A stretch of DNA of 64,000 nt from Chrysoperla carnea (lineage: Eukaryota; Arthropoda; Insecta; Neuroptera; Chrysopidae): assembly GCF_905475395.1 (NCBI RefSeq), contig NC_058340.1, positions 65,078,181 to 65,142,180 of the forward strand, in the 5' to 3' direction. Of the stretch, positions 40,736 through 52,629 are shown piece by piece. Position 1 is the stretch's first letter. Each line of letters opens with the position of its first letter. A program made the position numbers and the translations under genes. Below the pieces are notes generated by a model. The model saw nothing but the letters and a program-made list of their open reading frames with translations. It was not told where the DNA came from and searched no databases.

Positions 40736-41185
40736 TGCATTTGATGACTGGTGGAATAATTTTTGAGATACGGACTAAAGTCGATCCAAATATTGCAATA
40801 TCTCAGAAACTCTGCATCCAATCATTAAATTAACCTGATTTTTATAATTTTTGGATCAAAATAACCCCATCCAACGAGTTTCATCAAATTCCAACCCAAA
40901 AATTTTTTTTTGCGTTTTTCTCGTTTTTTTCATAGAGGTACCTACCCCTTAAAAAAATTGCAAAAAATCGAGAAATTTTTTATATTTTGACCCAAAAAGT
41001 ACAAAAATCGGGTGTATTTGATGACTGACCGAATAGTTTTTGAAAAACGGACTAAAATCGATCCAAATATTGCAATATCTCAAAAACTCTGCATCCAATC
41101 ATTAAATTAACCTGATTTTTATACTTTTTGGATCAAAATTACCCCATCCACCGAGTTTCATTAAATTCCAAAACAAAAATTCTTT
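40736..41185 (+). repeat. Satellite family E, tandem duplication with 277-bp period
   Basis: TTTGATGACTG, GATCCAAATATTGCAATATC and CTCTGCATCCAATCATTAAA recur 277 bases apart (for example 40791 and 41068). The second copy is incomplete. Copies diverge by a few percent by eye. Confidence 0.9.
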
Positions 41186-41739
41186 GATCGATCAGTAAGC
41201 TTCCATTCTTATATGTATATTGATTTATTTTCAAATCAATTTTTGTAGCTTTAATGGTCTAAAAGAATCGTCTTGCCACACAAAAATAGTGCATTCACAT
41301 ATTTCGTTGAGTTAGGTTTGTTTACATTACACGACCAACTTTTATTAAAAAAAGAACATAAGTAATAGAATTTTGTTTATTGTCTTTAGAAACTCATATT
41401 TAAAATTCTCAGAAATTAATGTATATTATCAGAGTGCTATAGTGCTGAATGTTTTTTATGTCTGATATGGCGTACGCATGCAACGTAGGTCTGACAAGTT
41501 TTTAAATATGAACCGTAATTAAAATGTAATCATACTACCGGATATTCGAAAAAAGTTGTGTTGGTATTCTTATACGCTATTTGTAAAATATATCAAGATA
41601 CAATATTCAATTTAGTCCCCAAGTGTCCTTCTATCTCTTACCTTTTAGGATCTAAATTGACTATTAAAGCCACCGGAAGAACTAAATTTAATTTGATTTC
41701 AGAACACGATATCCCCCATCAAACTCTTCAACTTTTGTT

Positions 41740-41835
41740 GAAGTTATTTTTTGTATATGAAATATTTATCAAAGTATATTAATTTTAGTCCCAAGTTTGT
41801 AACGCTTAGAAATTATTGATGATTCGACCAAAACT
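41740..41835 (+). repeat. Dispersed repeat family A, short fragment A5
   Basis: About 90 bases match the left part of family A (TAGTCCCAAGTTTGTAACGC, then ATTGATGATTCGACCAAAAC). The rest is missing, and satellite family E follows directly. Confidence 0.75.
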
Positions 41836-41849
41836 TTGGTCAAAATTAT

Positions 41850-42065
41850 CAAATAAACCAGGTTTCATCCAATCCCATAATAAAACAAATTTTGTGATTT
41901 TTCATCATTTTTTCCAAAGTGTAGGAGGGTTAAATAAATTGTAAAAAATCGGGAATATTTGTTAGCTTTCGAGTTGAATAAAAATTATTTTTTTAGAGTT
42001 ATATTGATCCAAAAAATTACAAAATTATGTCCTTTTAACGATTTGATGCGCCAGAAAGTTTTGAA
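41850..42065 (+). repeat. Satellite family E, diverged fragment
   Basis: AACCAGGTTTCATCCAAT, GATTTTTCATCATTTTTTCC, AAAAAATCGGGAATATT and TTGATCCAAAAAATTACAAA resemble the family E unit, immediately after the family A fragment A5. Confidence 0.5.
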
Positions 42066-45000
42066 CTAGGTATCCATGTTGGCAAGTCAGTAAATAACAG
42101 AACGAAGTAAAAATAATAAGAGCATGAAAAGATAAAAACTCCAAAAATATTATTGAAAAATTAACAATTTTCTCTTATATACCTTCGATAGTATTGAACG
42201 CTCTGTAGATCCAATAAATTGACCATTCATTTAGAGCAGTTATTAATTTGACCTTGACATAGTGAAAGAAGAAAGAAGTTTTTTTTTCATATTTAAATAT
42301 TTTACTGGTAATTAATAATCAGAAGGTCGATAATCACCATATTTCATTTTTTATTTTAAAATAAATTGGATCTTGTTGATAAATGCATTATCATTTAAAA
42401 TCAGTTCACGTATGAGCGAGCATTGGACAAAGTATTAGTTATCAATCTTAAATGTACTTAAAAAATTTATGAAGGTTAAATACATTGATTTACTTAATAA
42501 TTACGGTCTACGAATCTAGCAACGTTACGAAATAGTTAATTTCAAGACGGTTGGACCTTGGATTTTTCTTTTCTCATTGAAATTTGAAAGCCATGAACTT
42601 CATCTGGCAATATAGAACAGTTGCGTTTGTTGTGTTTATTACGCCAATTTTCTAAAATCAGTTTCCATGTCATGCTTTAGCAATATAAATTATTATTATT
42701 GCCAAACAGTTTTCAGCACTCGCGCTATGTTCATTTTGCTCACTTTAAAACAAAAATAACTTTTATTTTTCAAATGTGGTTGAAACTTTTTAGGATCATA
42801 AAATCAAAAAAATTTATATATGTGAAAAATTTTATTACGGTCATAAAAACATAAAATTTATAAAAAAAAAAATTTGTCAATTATATTTGGATCATATTAT
42901 GTCCCGAAAACTCCTGTTGTGTCAACTTTCGAGGATCCCTCACGTCACTATTGTGTCTAGAGATAATGGTTTTCGTGATAATTTAAGGTTTTAGGTACTT
43001 TTAAAGCTCCATTTTTAGGCATCAATTTTTCAAAAAGTATGGTATATATCGAAAAAAAAAATTTTTTTTGGGAACGTCTTTAAATAGAAAATATTAAATT
43101 ATGATAACATCTAATGAAGGAGAAATATGACCTTAGTGACGAAGCTTTTCTACTCACTAGTTTTTTTTCTTCAAAATGAAAGAATTCATTCAGTATACTT
43201 TGCAATTGCAACAAAAGTGTAATCGTTTTGAAAATCGAAAACGAATTTTATCTTTATGTAACTACACTTGAAATCCTTGCAAATTTTGTTTTAGACTGGT
43301 CAAAACATATCAATCTTCTAACGAGACACAATCTAGAAAATGAAGCCCTTTAAGTTTAATTTGTCTTTATTTATTGGTTAATGTGAATAATAGAAGCGTT
43401 TATCCAATTTTATTTATTAAATTAAAGAACTTAATATTTATTGAAATAAAAAAATCAATATTTTTCAAATATTTTTTATTTTGATTTAATAAAATTAATT
43501 TATCTTCCGTTTGTATTTAATTAAAAATTTAACAAATATGTAGCTTTAAAATTAAAACAAATATATCTTTTTATTGTCAATAATAAATAGAATTTAACAA
43601 TAAATAATAATTATTATTGGGAAATAAATTCTTGACGACATTCATGATGATAAATTTAAATAAATAAAATACAATCTAATTACGGATGTGAAAATTTCGA
43701 TTGAATTTTTCCCTTTTTATTTTTGATTTTCAATTAAGAGTTTTTCTTAAATATATTGTTCCTTCCTGATAATCTTTAATAAAGAAGCAAAAGGTTTTGT
43801 ACAACTTAGAATTAGCCCAAAGTCCAATAAATATTGAGTTCAGTGGATTTTGATCAATCCAAATAAAATTTGATTTACAATAAAAATAATAGAGTGTAGT
43901 TTTTGGCAATCATTTTAGATCAGATGGAAATTTAATTTGGAAAGTGTATAACAAGAAAATTGAATTTTTTTCGAAATGACTGTCAAATATGACACGTGGC
44001 GCTAAGCTTAGAACTGATAATGTTTATTTTTAAATTTTATTATATAATTTAATAAAATAAAATTCAAGGTAAAAGCTTTACCATCAAGGGCAACCTTTAC
44101 GTTATTATACAAGACAATAAGAGATTAATTAACAAATATTAATTAAACGATGCTCGTTGAAAAGCGTCATTATTTATAACACCTAGACAAATGTACCATG
44201 ATATGGAAGAGTGTCTATTTACATGGTAACATAAAAAAAAGTTCTAAAAGTTATTTAACCCTTCAAATAGAGTTAGAATATAAGTGAATAAATAATGTTA
44301 ATACAGTCTGCACCCATTCGCAGACCCAATTTACCCTTGTCGGGTATATATGTATGTGTAAAATCGGTACATTGGTACTAAAGGTCTATCTGAAAGGTTA
44401 TCGAGCCTATGGAATTTTTGAATTTGTGTCAAAGAAGAGAAAGCTTGAAGTGTTTTGAAATAAGTTGAGATTTAGGTTAGGTTATATTGGCTGCCACGAA
44501 GGACACACTTAGGCCATAGAGCCCATTGTGATACCATATATGTGTTTTACCACTTTTCCGCTGATAATTTCATTTATCAGCTCCTCAATTTCAGAGGCTG
44601 AGTGTACCTCCTTCATGCATATACCCTAAGCATACCGCGGACGTTGAGATTTAGACGGAATAATATTTATGGCCGTAAAGAATATTACTTAAAGGACTGG
44701 TCATTTTGTTGAAATTTTCTTATTGTCAAGTGATCGGCAATGCTGTGAGTGTAAGTCGGCTAGGTCGCACGGACCTTCAACCTATTCTTCGATTTTTGTA
44801 TTCGTGCATTACAAAAAAAGTGCGAGAGCTATTTGATTGACAAATTTATTTTTCCCGTAATTGATTATTTGTGGAATTTTCGCGAAGATAGTACAAAATA
44901 CTGCGCTATGCAAAAACCAAAAAAAATAAAATAAAATAAAATAAACGTGAAAATAATTTCCGGAATATCTTTTTTACCATCATGCATATTAAATAACGAC

Positions 45001-45459
45001 AAAAAATTAATGATAACTGATAAAATATTTATATTTTCTGATAAAAATATTAATTATTAATATTTTCTGAAAAACAAAAACTAATATTGAATTATTTTTA
45101 TCGCATACATTATAAAAAATAAAATTAAAAACTAATATTTACTTAAATGAAAATGGAAAAAATGAATAATCAATATATTTTATAACAATTTTTAATTGAT
45201 ATTATCGGATTGATCATCATCGATATAAGACGAATATTTCGAATTTATATTTTATTATTATTGATTAAAATCACACGAAATCATTCAATAATCAATGAAG
45301 AAATACTAACTCAAAAAAAAAAAAAATTCATTCTAATTAGTAGAGTTACTACGTAATAAGTGCAAAAAAAATCTAACTTCAGGTGAAAAGGTGAAGGCTT
45401 TTTTTCTTCTAAATTAATTATAGAAAAGTGTGCGCAATTTTTAAATCTATTTAAAAAAA
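42066..45459. other. Intergenic upstream of the P450
   Basis: It holds the 44472-44660 retroelement fragment and an (AAAAT)n stretch near 44920-44945. The P450 promoter and any 5' noncoding exon should lie here but are not recognisable. Confidence 0.5.
44472..44660 (+). repeat. Insect TAGGTTAG-type retroelement fragment, + copy
   Basis: TTAGGTTAGGTTATATTGGC, then CATAGAGCCCATTGTGATAC. The same series of blocks occurs inverted at 63325-63428. This type of short, less A/T-rich insert is familiar in insect genomes as part of a retroelement. The exact class is not established here. Confidence 0.65.
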
Positions 45460-45519
45460 ATGATTAACGCAGAAATATGTATTGATTGTTCAAAATCATT
45501 TTTTTCATTTCAATTCCAG
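45460..45519 (+). other. Upstream in-frame segment of the P450: alternative start or end of a 5' UTR intron
   Basis: An ATG at 45460 in an A-rich context (AAAAAAATG) is in frame with the P450 and would extend it by 20 polar/aromatic residues. The segment ends TTTCATTTCAATTCCAG, a good 3' splice site immediately before ATG 45520. I favour an intron end, which would mean an upstream noncoding exon. Transcript 5' ends would settle it. Confidence 0.5.
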
Positions 45520-48181
45520 ATGATACTCATAATACTTGAAATATTAATTCTATTAGCTTCGGCAATAATTGCAATTTATGCGTACAATAATGTACGAAAA
45601 CATTTGAATGGATTTTATCATAAAGCCGAATTAATACCAGGACCGCAAGGACATTTTTTACTCGGGAGTATTCGAGAAATTGTTGGAACTGATGGAGGTA
45701 AAATATAATTTTTTTTTTAATAATTAAAATTGAAATTATTTTTTAAATGTGATTTTTTAGGTATTTACAATTGGTTAGTTCAAGCACGGAAAAAATATGG
45801 TCCTGTATTAAAATTTTGGGCTTTAGATTCATTACATGTTATGTTGGCTGATCCTAAAGATGTGGAAGTAAGTTGCTCAAAAAAATTTTAATTTTAACTT
45901 TAGAGAAAAATCTTAATTTAAAATTTTAATTCTTATTGTTAAAATTTTAATTCTTACAATTAAAATTTTAATTCTATCAATTAAAATTTTAATTCTTATT
46001 GTTAAAATTTTAATTTTTACAATTAAAATTTTAATTGTTACAATGAAAATTTTAATTGCATATTTATAATTTCTAGTTAATTTTAAAAAGTCAAAAGACT
46101 TTAACTAAATCATATGGTTATAATTTCATGAGACCTTTAATGGGTGAAGGTTTAGTAACAAGTGCTGGAGAACATTGGCGTGAACATAGAAAAATTATTA
46201 CACCAACATTTCATTTTAATATATTAGAAAAATTTGTGGAAACATTTAATGAAAATGCTGAAATATTAATTAAACGTTTAACAGATGTACAAAAAGATAA
46301 TCCTACGCAAGATATCCATACTTTTTTGACTCTTTGTGCCCTAGACATTATTTGTGGTAAGCATTAAATTTTTCAAAAATTTTTATTTTGGATTCATTTT
46401 TTATATTTTGAAAAATTTGTAGAAACTGCTATGGGTACAAAGATTAATGCTCAACAATCTGGAGGTTTAAATGATTATGTACAAGCGGTTAACTTGTAAG
46501 TTCAAAAATTATGTTTGCGAAAGTATTTCGATAGTTTAACTATTTAAAAAATTTTTAGAGCTGCATACATGGTTGTCCATCGGTATTATAATCTATTACA
46601 CCGATTTCGATTTATTTCGAAATTTACACCATTGGGTAAACAATACGAAGGATGTTTACAATTATTGTTGAATAGGACAGACGAAGTAATTATCAAATTT
46701 TTGATTATTTAAGTCTTCGATAAAATTTATTATTTAATAATTGGGATATTTTTAGATAATTCGTACGCGTAAGGCAGAACTTAAGCGTGAAAAAGAAAAT
46801 AAGTCAGTGGAAGTTAAAAAGAGTGAAGAAGGTAATTTAAAAATATAATTTTCGCTCTCTAAGGGTCGCAATTTAAGTCCGATTTCAATTAAATTTGGTA
46901 GTATCAAGAAGGGTTTTGGAATTTGAAAAGGTCAAGTTCGTTTATGAGAAAAATCGACAGATAATCACGGAGAGGGGGGATGCATAAAGTACAAAATTTT
47001 GAATATTTTCTTAATAAAAAATATTTTTGTATTTTTTGCCCAGTTTTAAGCAAATTATTGATAAATTTAAAATGCAATATTCTTTTTTAAGAAAAATGTG
47101 TTATTTTTTCAATCTCTGAGGGAATTTGCTAAGCTTACGCAGCTCTGGCGCTAGGATTTTTTTTAATCGTTTACACTTTTTTGTTGAAAATTAGATGTTG
47201 GTCGTAAACGACGAATGGCATTTTTGGACTTATTGTTACAAACCACACATACTAATGGATCACCATTATCCGATACAGAAATTCGGGATGAAGTCAACAC
47301 TTTTATGGTTGCTGTAAGTTAAAATAATAGTAGAAAATTCGAGTTTTGTTTATTTTTATTTATTTTTGTAAATAGGGTCATGAAACTACCTCAATTGGAA
47401 CAAGTACCTGCTTATATTTGCTTTCCATAAATCCAGAGGTTCAAGTAAGAATTATAACTTTCCTTCAAGTTTCTAAAGCGTATGATTAATTTACATTTTT
47501 GAAACCATAGGAAAAAGTTGTGGAAGAATTAAATGATATTTTTGGAAATGATACACGAGCGCCCTCTTATGAAGATTTACAAAAACTTTCATATTTAGAA
47601 CGTACAATTAAAGAATCGCAACGATTAATGCCAAGTATTGCTGAATTTCAACGATATATTAAAGAAGATTTCCCAATAAGTAAGTGAACCCGTTTTTTAC
47701 TTGAGTTTGAACTAAAGGCACTTATTTCTTTCTTTATTTAACCAGATAATTATGTTATTCCCGGGGGAAGTACTATTGGTGTTATGGTATATGCTATGCA
47801 TATTGATCCAGAAATATTCCCAGATCCAATGAAATTTGATCCTGATCGATTTTTACCAGAAAATTCAAGAAATCGTCATCCATTTGCGTATATTCCATTT
47901 AGTGGTGGTTATAGAAATTGTATTGGTAAGTTTTTGGATTTCAAAGTCGGTTCAACAGTTTTAGAATATGGGTATTACTACTTATATTTTTGATTGTAGG
48001 ACAAAAATTCGCAATGTTGGAAATGAAAGCTGTGATATCATCTGTTTTACGAAACTTTAAAATTGAAGCGGCTATAGATGAGAAAACTGGAAAAGTTTTT
48101 AAGCCAATTATCGAGGAACGTGTTACCACAGGATCAAAGAATGGAATTTATGTTAAATTATTACCAAGACAAAAATCTTAA
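45520..48181 (+). CDS. Cytochrome P450, CYP4 clan (11 exons, complete)
   Basis: Exons: 45520-45697, 45761-45867, 46077-46356, 46423-46495, 46559-46685, 46756-46831, 47195-47313, 47376-47444, 47511-47679, 47746-47925 and 48000-48181. All junctions are GT..AG, the frame is continuous, and the product is 519 residues. Seen: an N-terminal membrane anchor (2-22), Pro-rich hinge PGPQG (40-44), C-helix W129xxxR133, a TPTFHFNIL block typical of CYP4, I-helix AGHETT (320-325), ExxR as ESQR (378-381), DPDRF (431-435) and the heme loop [10 protein letters not shown] with Cys458. Known: such enzymes are ER monooxygenases fed by P450 reductase; insect CYP4 members oxidise fatty acids, hydrocarbons, hormones or xenobiotics. 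The substrate cannot be told from sequence. Odd: the usual CYP4 I-helix stretch (E-G-H-D-T-T) reads A-G-H-E-T-T here. An in-frame ATG at 45460 would add 20 residues, but CAG directly before 45520 looks like an acceptor and the shorter start puts the anchor at the N terminus. Confidence 0.95.
45920..46060 (+). repeat. 21-bp minisatellite in P450 intron 2 (about 6.7 copies)
   Basis: Units start at 45920, 45941, 45962, 45983, 46004, 46025 and 46046. Each begins AAAATTTTAATT, followed by a variable CTTATTGTT or CTTACAATT tail. The core joined to its neighbours, AATTAAAATTTTAATT, is palindromic. The array fills most of a 209-bp intron and ends 16 bases before the acceptor. Confidence 0.93.
46832..47194 (+). 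other. P450 intron 6, the longest intron of the gene
   Basis: This intron is 363 bp, while eight of the other nine are 62-74 bp and the ninth (209 bp) holds a minisatellite. Its middle is less A/T-biased than the other introns and contains a GGTCAAGTTCG string also present in the dispersed element at 915-1615. An inserted repeat fragment is likely but its ends were not defined. Confidence 0.5.
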
Positions 48182-48599
48182 TTTAGGAATAGAATTAAAT
48201 TTTATATTTTATTTATTAAAGTATTCTAATTATTCAAAAATATTGTTTTATTGTTATAATTATGTCGTGATTGGAGCTACAAAGGAATTTTTCTAATTCG
48301 AAGTCATGGTTTCCTACCAGACTCTTCCTTGCCAGAGAGCAACATTGAATGAGCGTACAATCGTAAATAATCGGGGACGCTATAAACAAGGACGTTAATT
48401 TTAAAGGGGGCTGACTTTAGCAACATTAATATAGACAAACATTTAAAACGACTTCCGTCCTTCTTAACGTTGAGAAAATATGGGAATGAAAGTGAAAATT
48501 ATGATAAACTACTCCAATGCCCTTTTTTGGTAGTATTCCAAAAATTATAGTAATAGCAGAGAAAACGTAAGTTTTTTAGTTACCCACTAGTAGCTTTCT

Positions 48600-48935
48600 T
48601 TTACTGTACCCACTATACAATTCGTTTGATAAATCATTCGCATGCTACATCCATGGTATGATGATATGTAGTCTCTCTATTAAGCAATGTGTATAAGAAA
48701 GATACTCTTATATGTTTGCTTGTATGCATGTAAGTATACTGAACTGCTCTTTAGAGACCATATGCATTAGTTAGTCGTACAACTTCCACTGAGGAAAGTT
48801 ACAAGCACATCCAAGCACGCATATAAAGTAAATATTTCTTATCCACATTGCTTAATAGAGAGAGTGTATACACTCATTCCCATGAATGTATCATGCAAAA
48901 TGGTTTATTATGACGAGTTGTACTTGAAAAAGGCA
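48600..48935. mobile_element. About 335-bp imperfect palindrome downstream of the P450
   Basis: CTCTCTATTAAGCAATGTG (48673) is the exact inverse of CACATTGCTTAATAGAGAG (48844). Matching continues on both sides (GCATGCTACATCCATGG against CCATGAATGTATCATGC), centred near 48768. It lies 0.4 kb after the P450 stop, outside the likely transcript. Confidence 0.78.
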
Positions 48936-50608
48936 CAGTAGATACATAGGTCAAGACACGCGACGCAAATCCATACCCTTTGATGTTGTTATTTACTAGC
49001 TTTCAGAAAAAGTTACATTTCTGATATTTTTTGTTGGGAATTAGAAAGAATTTTTTGAATATTAAATTATTACAAACTTTTTTTTTGCAGAACAATATTT
49101 TTATTCAATTTTAACAATCATTTACAATTTGATATGTTTTCTAATGACTATGTATTTTAATTGCAGTGTTGCGACATTTTTTATTACCTAATTAATAAGA
49201 TTACCTATTCCTCATTTGTTTTTACATAATTTCTATCGTCTTTTCATAAATATCACCTAATTTTTCCATCTTGTTTTTTGTCCACATCTTCTTCTTATTT
49301 TCTGGTATCTTCTATATCTGTCATATATTTATTAATTTGTACATACATAAAAGAAAATCGGACCAAATTATGACGTAATTAACTATTTACAAAATTGGCA
49401 AAAAAATAAATTTTTTACGGTAGTTTATAATTCAAAATTTTGTTAATTACATATTTTTATAAAAAATGAATTTTTTTTATTAATAATAAATTGTATTTTT
49501 TTTTATTAAATTAGATTTATTTTAATATTAGATTATTGTAAAAAAATTGAAATATATTTAATTTTTATTATATTATTGCCAATTTTTTTTAAACGAAAAT
49601 TATGTAGTTATTTATAATAGTGTAAAAAAATAAAGATTTATTTGACTTTTTAAAAATTATAGCGTGATGAATGTCAAATTTTTCCCAAACAGATGCTTTT
49701 AAGTATAAATGAAATCGGCAAAATTTTGAGAAATTATCTGGAAACTGATTTCAATTAAATTAGCTTTCTTATAAAAAGTAGCTAATAAACGAATGAACCG
49801 ATTTTGTAATTTAATGAATAATCCAGTAGTTCAATGGAGAGTGTTGTTAGCAATGTTTAAAGAAAATCGATTCAGTTTGGAGAGAGCTACAAGAAAAAAC
49901 CGCATTTTTCGAGGAGTTTTAAAATTTTGTAAATTTCACTTGTTTTACAAATGGCTTGTAGGTATAACTCTTAGATAGTTTTTACGATCCGACTCTAAAG
50001 CAAGTATGATATTTTTACAACATTTTATATATTTATATTTTATTCTTTTATAAATGATAAATTATTGGTTAGAAAAAAAAATTAAATTTATTTTGGGAAA
50101 AGTCGAATTTGACAAGCATCAATTTTGGTAATTAATTTAAATAAGTTAAAAATAATGTTTTTTTCATTTGAATTCTCCGTTTCAACAATTCTATTTAGCT
50201 TTAAATTAAATATTTATTTGTTTATAACAAATGAAAAATTTGCATATAATTGAGTGGAATATCGGGAATCGAGTTCTGGTTCATTTGCTATCGCGACAAA
50301 AGTGCCACTTGTAACAAAAATAAAAATAAGATTAAAAAACACTGACGACTTTCCGTTATCCAAATTGAAAATTTCTTCAAATGTTCATGCATATTTGTAA
50401 TAAAATGGTACTTAGCTTAGTGAAAATTTTGGAAAGTATGGAAGGAAAGTTTTTGATACATAATAACTTGATGTCGCTATGGGCATAGTATCAGAAACTT
50501 TTTTTTATGCTTATTAAGGATATTATAATACAATTGCCATAAAAATTTGAAGTCGATTAATTGTCTGTAATTCGAGAATAATTTAACTAAAGTTCGAATT
50601 ATAAACAC

Positions 50609-50619
50609 GGGGGGGGGGG
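50609..50619 (+). repeat. G11 homopolymer
   Basis: Eleven G in a row within strongly A/T-rich DNA. It may be real or an assembly artefact. Confidence 0.9.
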
Positions 50620-50924
50620 TATTTTTGGTTTTTACCAAGTTTTTTAATTCTAGAAAAAGAAACTAATCGAACATCGATGTATTTATTTGTTCTGTGTTGA
50701 AAAAAACCAAAATTATTGACCTTTTTCCTTATTGGGATATAATAACGCAAAGTAAATCAATTTTGTTGTTGGAGAGAAATGACTATAGTTCGAGTACTGG
50801 TGGTTGAAGAGGGGTATCTATATTAACAAATTTATAAACTTTGTACACAATATTATGAGAAACGCTTGCGTGGTAATGTTAAAAATAACACATTATTTGA
50901 CAAGAAGCATTTATTTGGTATGCA

Positions 50925-51010
50925 TGCATGTACCGTACCGTATTTACATGCATGTACCGTACATATAAACCAAAACTTTTTTACAATACTGTAGGGAGAC
51001 AAGTACCCTT
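50925..51010 (+). repeat. Small dispersed repeat family I, copy with doubled GCATGTACCGTAC
   Basis: TGCATGTACCGTAC occurs twice, followed by CCAAAACTTTTTTACAATAC and GTAGGGAGACAAGTACC. Related sequence is at 26040-26110 (ATACGGTAGGGAGACAAATA) and inverted at 13990-14045. Confidence 0.55.
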
Positions 51011-52629
51011 CAAGATGCAAATTTTTCATTATATTTCAATTTTTCTGTAATAACTAAATAATAATAAAAAACTTTAAAAAAATATTTATAAAATATTATT
51101 TTAATTTTTTTATCACAACACTGCTATATTTTTTCTCAATTAATTAATTATTAATTTAATTAAACTGCATTGGTTTCTCGGCGGTTTTTATAATAATTTT
51201 TTTTTTTAATGTAGCAATTAATTTAATTAATAATAATAATATTTTTTTTTATGTATATATTTTTTTATTACAAAGTTTTTTTTTTGTTTTTTAATAATAA
51301 TTTTTATTTTTTTAATATTGTAGGATACTTTTATTGTGCAGTCTCTTCTTACAATAGCGTTTTACAATAATGATTTTTAAATAGTTCCTAAAAAGTATTT
51401 ATAGATTTTCTTTGCTAATAACTTTTTGAGTTCAAGCGATAATCGTAAGAAACAATTATTCCTTGCATTATCCATTTTACTTCGGTTTTCTTGTTAGGTT
51501 CCCAGCCTTTTTAAGGTATCGTGGTCGATCAATCTTATAAATTTTTTCATTCAAAGGTTCACTACAACGAAATGTGAAATGTATCGTATATGAGAGTTTT
51601 AAAATTTATTGAGATTAACTTTTTTTTACCGGAATGAAGTTCAAAATAATGATTTCGAATTTTATACATTTAAAATTAATTTAAATTTTAAAAGAATTTT
51701 ACATAAATAATGATAAGCTTTTATTTGTTTAATTAAAATTTGTTTAAATATTAATGCCCAAGTTTTACAAGAAAAAAAAGTGTTGTGTAAAGTGTAGATA
51801 AATTTTGATTTTGATCCATAAAAAACTGGGACCTTATAAAAAACGTCAAATTGTTATAAGAGTCGCTAAGAATAAATTTGAAGTTGACGTAGGTTTTTAA
51901 TAAAAAGTATTGATTTCAAAATATCAAGAATTTTCTTGAGAATTAGGCGAGCCATTGTATTACGAAAGCTTTGTTTCTTCGGATAATTTTAGTTCAAGTT
52001 TGTTTTTAACGATTATCGCTAAGACTGGAAATAAAGATAAACGCATTTTTGGAAATAAAAAAATATTCTATAAAAGTTTTTGGTGTAAGGAATATAAAAA
52101 CTTTGGACTTGTGTTTGGAGCTTTTAGCTTAGCTAATCGAAGAATATTGGCATCTTTGTTGAGGAATGGAATAGGAGCATTATATTCAATAGTGAATCCA
52201 TCTGGTATCTCGGTGGAATATTATGGATTTATCAGTTTGCTCGAAGACACAAGCGTTGAAGTTTGAATTAAAATAGTCGTTATAGAGATATAAATCATGT
52301 TAATAGTTTTAAACATAGGTACAAAATGAAATTTTTTTATTTACAAAATGGTAAAATGGCTTCCACTATTCCAATCATTTGCTCCCGTCTATATCCTGTT
52401 TATATCAACCTAGGCAATATTCATAGCATCCTCGTCGTCAGAAATTGTACTAGCTTTTGTACAGAGATAAAATCATCTTCCTTGCTTTTCAAAGTTCGAC
52501 GAAAAAGTATATAAAAAATAATTCAATAACACAATGAAAAGTTTTCGGGGTGAACGTCTGAACCGTCTGAAGTGAAAGACGCATAAGACTAGTTTCAGGA
52601 AATATCAATGAAAAAGAATTATTATTTGA

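Larger units (their letters stand above)
48936..52629. other. Intergenic, no supported gene
   Basis: A/T-rich DNA with a G11 run and the family I copy. A 103-residue open frame at 51955-52266 is the longest here. It has no recognised domain, no splice context and no neighbouring exon, so I do not call it a gene. Confidence 0.5.

Noticed and set aside
51955..52266. 103-codon open frame on +
   Set aside because: No recognised domain, no splice context, and its composition matches the surrounding DNA. One frame of this length is plausible by chance in a 64-kb window.
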